From contig NC_080162.1 in the NCBI RefSeq assembly GCF_950295315.1, positions 74,469,843 to 74,533,842 of the forward strand: DNA of 64,000 bases. Reading direction: 5' to 3'. The position numbers were made by a program, and so were the translations under genes. Positions within the stretch are counted from its first letter, which is position 1, and every line of letters begins with the position of its first letter. This stretch comes from Erinaceus europaeus. Its lineage: Eukaryota; Chordata; Mammalia; Eulipotyphla; Erinaceidae. Shown piece after piece: positions 1 to 11,704 of this stretch. The notes beneath the pieces are model-generated. The model saw only the letters and a list, made by a program, of their open reading frames with translations, was not told where the DNA came from and did not search any database.

Positions 1-1440
1 CTGCTTTCCCCATTTAATAGTCTGAGCCCCTTTGTCAAAGATTAGATGTCCACAAGTGTGGGGGCTCACTTCTGGGCTCTCAATTCTATTCCACTGGTCA
101 GTGTGTCTATTCATGTTCCAGTACCAAGCAGTTTTGATGACAATGGCCCTATAATACAATTTGAAATCTGGGAGTGTGATGCCTCCGGTTCTGTTCTTTT
201 TTCTCAAGATTGTTTTGGCAATTCTAGGTCTTTTCTAGTTACAGATAAACATTTGTAACATTTGTTCTATTCTCCTAAAACATGTGCTTGGGATCTTGAT
301 GGGGATAGCATTAAATTTGTAGATGGCTCTGGGTAGTATATTCATTTTGATGATGTTAATTCTTCCAACCCATGAACATGGAATATCTTTCCACTTCTTT
401 GTGTCTTTTTCAATTTCCTTGAGTAGTGACTCATAATTTTCAGTATATAAGTCTTTCACTTCTTTGGTTAGGTTTACTCCTAGATATTTTATTGTTTTTG
501 TTGCTATAGTAAAAGGAATTGATTTCTGGACTTCAATTTCTTCTAACTTAGTGTTTGCATAGAGGAATGCCACTGACTTTTGAATGTTAATTTTGTAGCC
601 TGATACCTTACTGTATTTCCTGATGATTTCCAAAAGCTTCTTGCTGGATTCCTTAGGTTTTTCTGTGTATACTATCATATCATCTGCAAATAGGGAGAGT
701 TTGACTTCTTCTCTTCCAATCTGTATCCCTTTAATTCCTTGCTCCTGCCTGATTGCTATGGCAAGAACTTCCAACACTATGTTGAATAGTAATGGTGACA
801 GTGGGCAGATCTAGTACCTGATCTGAGTGGAAATGCTTCTAGTTTTTCACCATTGAGTATGATGTTGGCTATGGGTTTGCTATATATAGACTCCACTATC
901 TTCAGGAATTTTCCATCTATTCCCATTTTTTCTAGTGTTTTGATCATAAAGGGATGTTGGGTTTTGTCAAAAGCTTTCTCTGCATCTATTGATATGACCA
1001 TGTGGTTTTTGGTCTTGCTTTTGTTGATGTGGTGGATCACCTTGATTGATTTACGTATATTAAAACAACCTTGCATGCCTGGGATAAACCCCACTTGGTC
1101 ATGATGAACAATCTTTTTAATATACTGCTGTATCCAGTTGGCTAGAATTTCGTTCAATGTTTTAGCATCTATGTTCATCAGAGATATTGGTCTGTAATTT
1201 TCTTTTTTGGTTGTGTCCCTGTCTGCTTTCGGTATCAGAGTGATGTTAGCTTCATAGAAGCTGGCAGGGAGTATTCCAGTGTCTTCAATCTTCTGGAAGA
1301 CTTTTAAAAGTAGAGGTATTAGTTCTTCTTTGAAGGTTTTGTAGAATTCATTTGTAAAACCATCTTGTCCAGGACTTTTATTTTTTGGGGAGATTTTTGA
1401 TAACTGTTTCAATTTCACTGGCTATGATGGTCCTGCCCAT
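1..1440 (-). mobile_element. LINE-1 fragment, ORF2 reverse-transcriptase region, cut by window edge
   Basis: The minus strand reads LINE-1 ORF2 with the RT core, including the [10 protein letters not shown] block and the FADD catalytic motif. It aligns base for base with the longer LINE-1 at about 4782-6220, but is 5' truncated near 1440 and runs off the left edge. The frame is broken twice. Near 790 a net loss of about 4 bases relative to the other copy separates the two readable halves. Near 1385 the T run is longer than in the other copy. It is a dead copy of the same young subfamily. Confidence 0.93.
235..1418 (-). pseudogene. LINE-1 ORF2 fragment, frameshifted
   Basis: Two reading segments, 777-1418 and 235-777, together code the finger and palm part of LINE-1 reverse transcriptase. 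The upstream one starts around [16 protein letters not shown] and carries [10 protein letters not shown]. The downstream one carries LFADDMIVY. The junction near 777-790 lacks bases present in the second LINE-1 of this window, so the protein cannot be made intact. The minus strand has further stops toward the left edge. Confidence 0.85.
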
Positions 1441-1804
1441 TTTCTAAGCCTGACTCTGTGCCTTCTCTTAAGCTGCCCAATAACCAAAGGGTTCCAGTGC
1501 TAAAAATTTTAACTGATTCAGTTACTTAAATAATTTTAGGATAATAATACTATCTACCAGTGGAATTTTGTAATCTCTCAGTGTTTAAAAAAACAGAAAC
1601 ACCTATCTGGGGTTTAGAACAGAGCTGCGAAGGTAGTACAAGATAGTTTAGTTTGTTTTGAGGTGAGAGACAGCTAAAGTAAAACTTGAAGGAATTTGGC
1701 CTCTACTATCTCAGAGTAGAACCCATAAGTGGGACTTTATGGTATAAAAGAAAAACTGAGCACCAGCTCAAAATTCAGATAAGGTTCACACCAAAAATAA
1801 AGAC
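1441..1804. other. unassigned intergenic DNA
   Basis: I see no coding signature, RNA gene or recognisable repeat consensus in this AT-rich stretch between the LINE-1 end and the following SINE. Confidence 0.4.
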
Positions 1805-1927
1805 AGAGGGCTGGAGAGACAGCACATTGGGTAGGGCATATACCTTTGTCAAGTATACTTCCCATTACCATGTGAGAGTACCATGGTACCAGGCGATGAT
1901 GCTCTGCTGCTCTGGTATCTACCATCC

Positions 1928-1984
<57 letters not shown>

Positions 1985-2001
1985 CCTATCTATCTATATC
2001 T
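1805..2001 (+). repeat. old tRNA-like SINE head followed by (TATC)n microsatellite
   Basis: The unit begins GGGCTGGAGAGACAGCACA and continues with a decayed tRNA-like promoter region. It runs directly into a (CTAT)n tract at about 1922-2000, probably grown from the SINE tail. An open frame through the microsatellite is an artefact of the 4-bp period. Confidence 0.6.
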
Positions 2002-2130
2002 TTCTAAATTTAAGTGAAAGTGCAGCCTGGAGGAGTGAAATTTTAATTTCACGTATATGGAGCCTGGCTCCACATAAAATATATATGCACATTTCTTTAT
2101 TTTTTATGTTTCTACTTTTTTTGTTTGTTT

Positions 2131-2405
2131 TTTTAAATTTTATTTATTTTCCGTTTTGTTGCCCTATTTTTATTGTTGTTGTAGTTATTATTGTTGTCTT
2201 CGCTGTTAGATAGGACAGAGAGAAATGGAGAGAGGAGGGGAAGACAGAGAGGGTGAGAGAAAGATAGACATCTGCAGACCTGCTTCACCACCTGTGAAGC
2301 GACTCCCCTGCAGGTGGGAAGCTGGGGGCTTGAACTGGGATCCTTACGCTGGTTCTTGAGCTTCGTGCCACATGCGCTTAACCCGCTGCGCTAACGCCTG
2401 ACTAC
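2131..2405 (-). repeat. tRNA-derived SINE (hedgehog-type), minus
   Basis: Read on the minus strand it has the tRNA-like head (GGTTAAGCGCA, then a decayed B box), the CCCACCTGCAGGGGAGTCGCTTCAC block, the CT-rich stretch and the AAC/AAT-rich tail. This is the dominant SINE family of the window. Confidence 0.88.
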
Positions 2406-2985
2406 CCTCTAATTTTTATTAGTAGTGACTTACAAGGTTGTAAAATTATAGGGAATAGTTTCAGACTGCATCTGCCACCAAGGCTCTGTTTCTCCACCCT
2501 CTCCCCTCCCAAAGATAACAAATATCCGCCATAGTTCTCATAAAGTCTTAGAAATGGTTTGCTTGCTTCTTTTCTTTTATTTTGCAAGTTTATTTGTATC
2601 AGTTCTCTAGTGGAACCATCTAGTGGTTGTCTTTCATTTCCTATTTCACTAAGTACAATTACTTCCAGTCCTATCTATTTTGTCCCAAAGGATACAACAT
2701 TATCCTTTTTGATTGGACAGTACTATCTCATGAAGTATATATCCTATAACTTTTTTTATCTAGTCATATGTTGATGAGTATTAGGGTTCATCCACTCTTT
2801 GGTGACACTAAATAAGTAAATGGATATTTTTTAATTTAATTTAATTTTTTTTTTAGTAATTTACAAAATTACAAAATAACGGGTACAGTTCCACACCATA
2901 CTCACCACCAGAGTTCTCTGTCCCTATTATCTCCATTGAAAACTGCAGTGATTCTCCCAAGGTCACAGATATGGGTTGACTTTCT
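2406..2985 (-). mobile_element. old LINE-1 3' end fragments
   Basis: The minus strand carries diverged LINE-1 3' sequence (motifs such as CATATGAGTGAAACCATCTGG and a 3' UTR ending in a T-rich plus-strand tract). Two adjacent pieces, about 2406-2830 and 2850-2985, look like separate old copies of the same kind. No usable reading frame remains. Confidence 0.55.
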
Positions 2986-2989
2986 TTCT

Positions 2990-3545
2990 TTTTTTTTTTA
3001 TTTTTATTTTTTTTATTAAAGAAAGGATTAATTAACAAAACCATAGGGTAGGAGGGGTACAACTCCACACAATTCCCACCGCCCAATCTCCATATCCCAC
3101 CCCCTCCCCCGATAGCTTTCCCATTCTCTATCCCTCTGGGAGCATGGACCCAGAGTCATTAGGGTTGCAGAAGGTAGAAGGTCTGGCTTCTGTAATTGCT
3201 TCCTCGCTGAACATGGGCGTTGACTGGTCGGTCCATACTCCCAGTCTGCCTCTCTCTTTCCCTAGTAGGATGGGTCTCTGGGGAAGCTGAGCTCCAGGAC
3301 ACATTGGTGGTGTCTTCAATCCAGGGAAGTCTGGCCGGCATCCTGATGACACCTGGAACCTGGTGACTGAAAAGAGAGTTAACATACAAAGCCAAACAGA
3401 TTGTTGAGCAATCATGGACCCAAAGCTTGGAAAAGTGGAGAGGAAGTATTAGGGAGGTACTCACTGCAAACTCTAGTATACTTCTGCTTTCTTACTTTGG
3501 TGCCATACTCCAAACTCAGTCAATTTCTGCTTTGCGTTTCTACTT
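2990..3545 (-). mobile_element. retroelement 3' region ('family X'), minus
   Basis: The minus strand reads a conserved 3' module found many times here. It has CAATGTGTCCTGGAGC, then CCATGTTCAGCG.GGAAGCAATTACAGAAG, then GGTGGGAATTGTGTGGAGTTG, and ends in AATAA plus an A-rich tract. Other copies are near 10.2, 14.2, 18.8-20.8, 21.2, 39.9, 52.9 and 53.2-55.3 kb. It behaves like the 3' UTR of a LINE-1 lineage or an element moved by it. I cannot name the family. Confidence 0.65.
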
Positions 3546-3738
3546 CTTTTTTTTTTTTTTACATGCATAACATTCCCCAGATTCCCATTTAGCAATACAA
3601 CCCCCACTATTTCATTCATCATTTTTTATGGACCTGTATTCTCCCCACCCACCCACCCACCCCAGAGTCTTTTACTTTGGTGTAATACTCCAATTCCATT
3701 TCAGGTTCGACTTGTGTTTTCTTTTCTAATCTTGTTTT

Positions 3739-6700
3739 TCAACTTCGGCCTGAGAGTGAGATCATCCCATATTCATCCTTCTGTTTCTGACTTATTTCAC
3801 TCAACATGATTTTTTCAAGGTCCATCCAAGATCGGCTGAAAACGGTGAAGTCACCATTTTTTACAGCTGAGTAGTATTCCATTGTGTATATATACCACAC
3901 CTTGCTCAGCCACTCATCTGTTGTTGGACACCTGGGTTGCTTCCAGGTTTTGGCTATTACAAATTGTGCTGCCAAGAACATATGTGTACACAGATCTTTT
4001 TGGATGGATGTGTTGGGTTCCTTAGGATATATCCCCAGGAGGGGAATTGCAGGGTCATAGGGTAGGTCCATTTCTAGCCTTCTGAGAGTTCTCCAGACTG
4101 TTCTCCACAGAGGTTGGACCAATTGACATTCCCACCAGCAGTGCAGGAGGGTTCCTTTGACCCCACACCCTCTCCAGCATTTGCTGCTGTTACCTTTTCT
4201 GATGTGTGACATTCTCACAGGAGTGAAGTGATATCTCATTGTTGTCTTGATTTGCATTTCTCTGACAATCAGAGACTTGGAGCATTTTTTCATGTGTTTC
4301 TCGGCCTTTTGGATCTCTTCTGTGGTGAATATTCTGTCCAATTCCTCCCCCCATTTTTGGATGGGGTTATTTGTTGTCTTGTTGTTGAGTCTGGTAAGCT
4401 CTTTATATATGTTGGTTATTAAACTCTTATCTGATGTATGGCATGTAAAGATCTTCTCCCATTCTGTGAGGGGTCTCTTGATTTGGGTAGTGGTTTCTTT
4501 TGCTGTGAAGAAGCTTTTTAATTTGATGTAGTCCCATAGGTTTATACTTGCCTTAGTCTTCCTTGTAATTGGATTCGTTTCATTGAAAATGTCTTTAAAA
4601 TTTATGCGGAAAAAAGTTCTTCCAATATTTTCCTCTAAGTATCTGATAGTTTGTGGTCTAACATCCAAGTCCTTGATCCACTTGGAATTTACTTTTGTAT
4701 TTGGTGAAATACAGTGATTCAGCTTCATTCTTCTGCATGTTTCAACCCATTGTTTCCAACACCATTTGTTGAAGTGACTCTGCTTCCCCCATATAATAGT
4801 CTGGGCCCCTTTGTCAAAGATTAGATGTCCATACGTGTGGGGCCTCATTTCTGGGCTCTCAATTCTATTCCACTGGTCAGTGTGTCTGTTCATGTTCCAG
4901 TACCAAGCAGTTTTGATGACAATGGCCCTATAATATAGTTTGAGATCTGGCAGTGTGATGCCTCCGGTTCTGTTCTTTTTTCTCAAGATTGTTTTGGCAA
5001 TTCTAGGTCTTTTCTGGTTCCAGATAAACATTTGTAGCATTTGTTCTATTCTCCTAAAAAATGTGCTTGGGATCTTGATGGGGATAGCATTAAATTTGTA
5101 GATGGCTCTGGGTAATATATTCATTTTGATGATGTTAATTCTTCCAACCCATGAGCATGGAATATCTTTCCACTTCTTTGTGTCTTTTTCAATTTCTTTG
5201 AGTAGTGACTCATAATTTTCAGTATACAAGTCTTTCACTTCTTTGGTTAGGTTTATTCCTAGATATTTTATTGTTTTTGTTGCTATAGAAAAAGGAATTG
5301 ATTTCTGGATTTCAATTTCTTCTAACTTAGTGTTTGCATAGAGGAATGCCACTGACTTTTGAATGTTAATTTTATAGCCTGACACATTACTGTATTGCCT
5401 GATGATTTCCAAAAGCTTCTTGCTAGATTCCTTAGGTTTTTCCATGTATACTATCATGTCATCTGCAAATAAGGAGAGTTTGACTTCTTCTCTTCCAATC
5501 TGTATCCCTTTAATTCCTTGCTCCTGCCTGATTGCTATGGCAAGAACTTCCAACACTATGTTGAATAGTAATGGTGATAGTGGGCAGCCCTGTCTAGTAC
5601 CTGATCTGAGTGGAAATGCTTCCAGTTTTTCACCATTGAGTATGATGTTGGCTGTAGGTTTGCTATATATAGACTCCACTATCTTCAGGAATTTTCCATC
5701 TATTCCTATTTTTTGTAGTGTTTTGATCATAAAGGGATGTTGTATTTTGTCAAAGGCTTTCTCTGCATCTGTTGATATGACCATGTGGTTTTTGGTCTTG
5801 CTTTTGTTGATGTGGTGGATCACATGGATTGATTTACGTATATTAAACCAACCTTGCATGCCTGGGATAAACCCCACTTGGTCATGATGAACAATCTTTT
5901 TGATATACTGCTGTATCCGGTTGGCTAGAATTTTGTTCAATATTTAGCATCTATGTTCATCAGAGATATTGGTCTGTAGTTTTCTTTTTTGGTTGTGTCC
6001 CTGTCTGCTTTTGGTATCAGGGTGATGTTGGCTTCATAGAAGTTGGAAGGGAGTATTCCAGTGTCTTCAATCTTCTGGAAGACTTTTAAAAGTAGAGGTA
6101 TTAGTTCTTCTTTGAAAGTTTTGTAGAATTCATTTGTAAAACCATCTGGTCCAGGACTTTTATTTTTGGGAAGATTTTTGATAACTGTTTCAATTTCATT
6201 AGCTGTGATGGGCCTGTTCATGTTATCCACTTCCTCTTTACTTAGTTTTGGAAGTTGGTAGGTATCTAGGAAATCATTCATTTCTTCCAGGTTCTCTAAC
6301 TTGGTGGCATATAGTTGTTCATAGAAGCCTCGCATGATATGTTGAATTTCTGCAGTGTCTGTTGTGATATCTCCTCTTTCATTTACTATCCGATTTATTT
6401 GGGTCTTCTCCCTTTTTTGTTTTGTGAGTCTGGCTAAAGGTTTGTCAATTTTGTTTACTCTTTCGAAGAACCAACATTTACTTTCATTGATCTTTTGTAT
6501 GGTTTTCCTATTCTCAATGTTATTTATTTCTGCCCTAACTTTAGTAATTTCTGTCCTTCTGGTTGCTTTAGGGTTCCTTTGTTGTTCTTCTTCTAGGTCT
6601 TTAAGATGTGCAATCAGGCTGTTTATTTGTGCCTTTTCTTGTTTCCTAATGTGTGCTTGTATAGCTATGAACTTCCCTCTTAGGACTGCTTTAGCTGTGT

Positions 6701-7562
6701 CCCAAATATTTTGATAGCTTGTGTCTTCATTTTCATTGAACTCTCGAAACATTTTGATTTCTTCCTTGATTTCCTCTTTGACCCAGAAGTTGTTAAGAAG
6801 TGTACTGTTGAGCTTCCACATTTTGGGACTGTTACTAATCTTTTGTTGATTGTTAAGTGTTAGTTTAATTCCACTGTGGTCTGAGAAGATGCTTGGGATG
6901 ATTTCAGTGCTCTTGAATAGGCTGATGCTGTCTTTGTGGCCTAACATATGGTCTATCCTTGAGAAAGATCCATGTGGATTTGAGTAAAATGTGTATTCCA
7001 GTTTCTTGGGATGAATGACTCTGAAAATGTCCAATAGTTCTAGTTTATCTATCTCTTCATTTAGCTCCCTTATGTCTTTACTGATTTTCTTCCTGGATGA
7101 TCTGTCAAGTTGAGATAGTGGGGTGTTGAAGTCCTCTACTATGATTGTGTTACTGTTAATATATTGCTGTAGCTCTTTCAGTAGAAGTTTGATGTATTTA
7201 GATGGTTTCTCATTGGGTGCATAGATATTAATAATTGTTAAGTCCTCTTGATTGACTGATCCTCTGAGCATTAAGTAGTGTCCATTCCTATCTTTTTTAA
7301 TCTTATCTATTTTAAAGTCTATCATGTCAGATATGAGAATAGCTGTTCCTGCCCTTTTTTGTGGGCCATTGGCTTGAATGATAGTTTTCCATCCTTTCAC
7401 TTTAAGTCTGTGTTTGTCTTGTTGCGTTAGGTGAGTTTCCTGTAGACAACATATTGTTGGGTTGTGTTTTCTGATCCATCTTCCTACTCTGTGTCTTTTA
7501 ATAGGTGAATTCAGGCCATTCACATTTATTGATATCAAAGATTGAAGATATTTTAACGCCAT
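3739..7562 (-). pseudogene. LINE-1 ORF2 (endonuclease / reverse transcriptase), one frameshift
   Basis: LINE-1 ORF2 protein nicks target DNA and reverse-transcribes LINE RNA at the nick. The upstream segment (5937-7562, 541 residues) holds the APE-type endonuclease with QETHLT (catalytic Glu42), SRIDHMLG (Asp204) and SDHSGIK (Asp228-His229). At the DFN motif it reads EDFNTPLS where the family has GDFNTPLS. The downstream segment (3739-5940, 733 residues) holds the RT palm with [22 protein letters not shown] and FADD (residues 158-161), then the C-terminal Cys-rich block [16 protein letters not shown]. The two segments total about 1270 residues, the usual ORF2 length. They are separated by a one-base loss in a T run near 5940, since the copy at about 1160 reads TGTTTTAGC and this one TATTTAGC. 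It would not make full-length protein as it stands. Confidence 0.9.
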
Positions 7563-7618
7563 TCTTGTAGAGTTTTAGAGTGTTTTGATATATGTTCTAT
7601 TTGTGGTGGTCTGGTTGT

Positions 7619-8593
7619 TTATAGGAAAGCTTTCAGAACTTCTTTCAAGGCAGGCTTGGTGATGGTTGCTTCCTTCAACTGTTGCTTGTCTGAGAAGGTT
7701 TTGATGCTTCCATCTAGTCTGAATGACAATCTAGCAGGATATAGTATTCTTGGCTGAAAGCCTTTCTCATTGAGCACTCGATAGATATCTTGCCATTCTC
7801 TTCTGGCCTGTAGTGTTTGTATGGAGAAGTCTGCTGCTAATCTTATGGGTTTTCCTTTGTAGGTGACTCTTTGTTTTTCTCTTGCAGCCTTGAGGATCCT
7901 TTCTTTATCCTTATTCCTTTCCAATCTAAGTATGACATGTCTTGGTGTCTTTAGGTCTGGGTTAATTCTGTTTGGGACCCTCTGGGCTTCTTGAATCTTT
8001 ATGTCTTTGGTGTTGTCTAGACTAGAGAAATTTTCAGCTATTATGGCCTGGAGAACGCTTTCTTCCTCCCCTTCTCTTTCTTCCTCTGGTAAGCCAATAA
8101 TGCGTATATTGTTTCTTTTGAAGTCATCCCATAGGACTCTGTTGTTGTTTTCAGCATCTCTTCATCTCTTTTTGAGATCTCTTACTTCTTTTTTAGTTGT
8201 CTCTAATTCATCCTCAATCTTGCTAATTCTGTCTTCAGCCTCATTGATTCTATTCTCTCTGCCCTCTACTGCTTTCTGGAGTTCATCTATTTTGTTGCCC
8301 TGCTCTGATACTGTTTTAGCTTGTTCAGCTAGTTGCCTTCTTAGCTCAGCGATTTCAGCTTTCAGCTCTCTAATAACCATGAGATTATTAGAATTTTCTT
8401 CCATATTCTCATTTGTTGTTCCTGCAGTTCTGATTACAATTTTTTCAAATTCTTTACTCACTCCTGTTATTATTTCCTTAGCTAATGTTTGGATGTTGAA
8501 CTCGTTGTTTTGTGCTTCGCCCTCTGGAAGACTTTTAGCTGGACTCTTGTTCTGGTTCGAGTCTCCATTATTTTTTCTTGTTGTTTTAACCAT
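7619..8593 (-). pseudogene. LINE-1 ORF1 (RNA-binding chaperone), broken
   Basis: ORF1 protein is the trimeric RNA-binding partner of LINE-1 RNA. The N-terminal segment (8162-8593) starts MVKTTRKNNGDSNQNKS and runs into a heptad-rich coiled coil of about 70 residues rich in E, L, K and R. The C-terminal segment (7619-7924) has the conserved ILKAAREKQRVTYKGKPIRL region and the end of the RNA-binding domain. The 7925-8161 stretch between them is out of frame, so at least one indel breaks the gene. The pieces add up to the family's usual length of about 320-340 residues. Confidence 0.85.
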
Positions 8594-9232
8594 TTTATAT
8601 AAGTTAACAGTTTTTTCAATCCCTGAGTTGGAGTTCAGTGGTGTAAAAGCCCTTTTTTTTTTTTTCCCCTGTAGGCTATGGTAGCCTGAGGGCTTTTAAA
8701 CTATCAATAGGCTTCTTGGCTTAATCAATGACTCCTGACCAAGAGATAAAGCAGGGTGTGGCAGAGATAATCCAGTGGTTATGCAAAGAGACTTTCACAG
8801 CCCCTTAGCTATGCCACCGAGGTATAGGTCTTCTGAGTTTCCGGGTTAGATCTCTGTACCCTGGTGTCCCTCCCTGTTGCTGCTCCAGATTCTGAGGGTA
8901 GTAGCAATGGAGACTCAGAGTTGCACTTGGTGAGTCTCTGGGGAGTCCTTTCCTCCCTTCAGCTGTCCCCTTGTTGGTGGAGCAGACTGGAGGTGGTGTC
9001 TCCACTGACAAACTGTTGAACTGTTAGCAGTCACTTAATCTCTCCTTAGGCCCCTCTCTCCTCTCTGTCACCAGCCACGCGTGTTTGTACTCACGGGTGA
9101 TTTACTGGGTTTCTGTGGTCATTCTAGTCCTGTCTTGTTTCGGTCCGGGTGGTCTCCTTTGGTATTCCTAGTTGATCCGGGAGAGGAGAGGAGAGGAGAG
9201 AAAGCGATCTGCTGCTCGTAGCTCCGCCTCTG
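8594..9232 (-). promoter_or_regulatory. LINE-1 5' UTR with internal promoter region
   Basis: This GC-richer segment precedes LINE-1 ORF1 and matches the plus-strand segment at about 61036-61650. That two-copy agreement defines the element's start at CCAGAGGCGGAGC (minus sense). LINE-1 5' UTRs carry an internal pol II promoter; the promoter role here is inferred from position. Confidence 0.65.
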
Positions 9233-9250
9233 GAAGTCGAATCTGACTTT

Positions 9251-9281
9251 ATTTCTATATCTATCTATCTATCTATCTGTG
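9251..9281. repeat. short (ATCT)n microsatellite
   Basis: About six ATCT units lie just outside the LINE-1 5' end. Confidence 0.8.
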
Positions 9282-9289
9282 TTTTTCTC

Positions 9290-9825
9290 ATTTTTTCTGT
9301 GGTCTTGCCTTCTCTTCCATCTTAAGTCACAGCTATACCTATTACCACTTTTGAATGTCTTTCCTCTTTTCCTCTTCTCTCTCTGGGTCCTGATGGAATT
9401 GGGTTTCAGAGACCTTTAATCATCTTCCACTAACATTTCTCCCCCTCTGGGAGTATGGACTGAAATTAAAGAACCATTCTAATTTCAATATATCATGTGC
9501 AAAGTGAAATTTTCATTTCAGAGTTGGGTGCTGTTTTTGTTTGTTTGTTTGATGTCTACTTGGACAGCACTGCAAATTTCTCTATGTTTTAGGTTCTCAC
9601 TAAAGATGTTTTTGAAGTTTTTATACAGTGGAGTTAGTGGAGAGGACTGGCAGTACTATCTAGCAGTATGATGGAGGTGCCAGGTGTTGGGGGATAAAGT
9701 AACATGCCATGTGTCCCTGAGTATGTCATTCAACATCTGTAGGATCCAGCATAATAAAATAGCATAGCAGGATGTGGACAATTCTGTGTTCTGAAGTTAG
9801 TCTCATAACTGTATTATCTAGGATT
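9290..9825. other. unassigned intergenic DNA
   Basis: No gene or clear repeat consensus is visible. Only short stretches such as a (TGTTTGTT) run near 9535-9550 stand out. Confidence 0.35.
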
Positions 9826-10211
9826 TTTTCTTTATTTTTTATTGTATTTATTTATTGATTTATTTATTTTTGTCTCCAGGGTTATTGCTGGGGCTCGGTG
9901 CCTGCACCACGAATCCACTGCTCCTGGAGGGGCATTTTTTCCCTTTTGTTACCCTGGTTGTTTTATCATTGTTGTGGTTATTATTATCATTGTTATTGAT
10001 GTCATTGTTGTTGGATAGAACAGAGAGAAATGGAGAGAGGAGGGGAAGACAGAGAAGGGGAGAGAAAGACAGACACCTGCAGACCTGCTTCACCACCTGT
10101 GAAGTGACTCCCCTGCAGGTGGGGAGCCGGGGGCTTGAACTGGGATCCTTTCACCAGTCCTTGAGCTTTGCGCCACTTGTGCTTAACCCACTGCGCTACC
10201 ACCAGACCCCC
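9826..10211 (-). repeat. tRNA-derived SINE, long form with extra 3' module, minus
   Basis: The standard head, body and AAC-rich tail are followed, in minus sense, by an extra module of about 60 bases (CCAGGAGCAGTGGATTCGTGG, then GAGCCCCAGCAATAACCCTGGAGAC) and an A-rich tail. The same module recurs near 11.8, 18.72-18.78 and 55.6 kb, so it defines a composite SINE subtype. Confidence 0.85.
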
Positions 10212-10840
10212 TTTTCTTTATTTTTTATTTAGAAAATGGAAACACCCACAAGACCATAGGATAAGAGGGAAACAATTCCACACAATCCCCACCACCAGAT
10301 CTCTGTATCCCATCCCCTCCCTTGAAAGCTTTCCTATTCTTTATCCCTCTGGGAGTATGGACCCAAGATCATTATGGGGTGCAGAAGGTGGAAGGTCTGG
10401 CTTCTATAATTGCTTCCCCACTGAACATGGGTGTTGACAGGTTGATTCATAGTCCCAGCCTGTCTCTCTCTTTCCCTAGTGGGGTGGAGCTCTGGGAAAG
10501 TGGGGCTCCAGGATACATTGGTGGGGTTGTCTGCCCAGGGAAGTCAGGCTAGCATCATGGTAGCATCTGGAACCTGGTGATTGAAAAAGACTTAAAATAC
10601 AGAGCAGATCAAATTGTTGACTAATCATGAACCTAAAGAATGGAATATTGCAGATGAAGATTTGGGATCTTCATTTTGGAAAAAAAGCTAGTAGGTCTAT
10701 TTTATGTATATTCCGAGGGGCCCATGACTTTACTAGTTTTTACCTGAGCCTGATATCTGATATGCAGATGGATCCAAATTATTGTCTGGAGAGATGATGT
10801 CATGGCTGGAAAAGGAATTTTTAACTGAACTCCCTGGTGG
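10212..10840 (-). mobile_element. family X retroelement 3' region, minus
   Basis: Same 3' module as at 2990-3545, but longer toward the element's 5' side. It includes the block around 10690-10830 (CCTGAGCCTGATATCTGATATGC and ATTGTCTGGAGAGATGATG), which is also present at 18905-19090. Confidence 0.65.
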
Positions 10841-11700
10841 ATCCTGGTTGCCCAAGGATCACTGTGGTTCTTCAGAGAAATGGCTCTGACTGAGACCAAG
10901 AAAAATTGAAATGGATAGTTTAATTGTTAGATCATATTTATGTTTGACTTTTGTATTGCATTGTTTATATGTACATGTATGTAAGTTCATACATGGTTAT
11001 ATATGCTCAGATTATGTGTATGTTATATACATTTTCTGTATGTTATTTGTATGATTTTTGCATAAACTTCAGTATATGTGTAACCATGTTTGTACTTGCA
11101 TGTGGTCTCTATATAGACATGTCATTGGTGTGTGGATACATGTTTGTGCATATTTGAGTACATGCATGCACATATATTTATTTACAGATCATCAGATGCT
11201 ATGACCTAGAATTCTGTCTCGTTTGGTCCCTTTGTTCCTTTCAAGCTCCTACACACTATTACTATGGAATTTGAGATTGGCATGAGGATTTTTCTTTTCA
11301 GTTGGGGTATCTGGGTCAAGGATAAGAGAATTAGCTGAAGGATCAGTGGAGGAGTAATGTGTGGTCAGCAAGCAGGAGCCATTGTGTGGGAAGAGGACAG
11401 GAGACAAGTCTTGGACAGAATGCCAACTTGACCACTGATTGCTGCGTGGTATCTCCTGGGACTGACCAAGACCAGAACAGACTGTAGCCTCCGTTTTTGT
11501 AATGACTCCCACATGGGTACAGCTTGGCCTTGCTGGTTCTTAAGGCCTGTATCTCCCACCCACATGCATCTGTGTAACCATATTTTTAAACTCTTGGAAA
11601 GCCACCTGTCCCCACTGTCCACTCCCACATCCGGAATCCTGACTCTCACAGCAGGTAGGCAAAGAAAAATACTAGTCATTAAGTTCCCATGGTGGGCCCA
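10841..11700. other. unassigned intergenic DNA
   Basis: The first part is TG/TA-rich (10940-11170). The rest shows short chance ORFs without domain-like composition. No gene is supported. Confidence 0.35.
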
Positions 11701-11704
11701 ACAG

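Larger units (their letters stand above)
3546..9232 (-). mobile_element. nearly full-length LINE-1, minus strand
   Basis: The element reads right to left: 5' UTR (about 8594-9232), ORF1 (7619-8593, broken), ORF2 (3739-7562, one frameshift), a 3' UTR, and a poly(A) seen as a T run at about 3546-3560. Its 5' boundary is supported by the plus-strand 5' UTR fragment starting near 61036. Its 3' UTR stops after the GTTATGCATGT block, roughly 60 bases earlier than in the insertion at 47134-47799, so it was polyadenylated early or lost its end. No clear target-site duplication was found. Length and quality imply recent activity of this subfamily. Confidence 0.93.

Noticed and set aside
1686..2213. 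175-codon plus-strand ORF
   Set aside because: Runs through a SINE, a (TATC)n tract coding repeated SIYL and another reversed SINE; low-complexity artefact.
5402..5887. 161-codon plus-strand ORF
   Set aside because: Exact antisense of LINE-1 ORF2; its twin appears antisense to the other copy at 0.6-1.1 kb.
8001..8684. 227-codon plus-strand ORF, Ser/Leu-rich
   Set aside because: Antisense of the LINE-1 ORF1 coiled coil; hydrophobic look is produced by the complementary strand.
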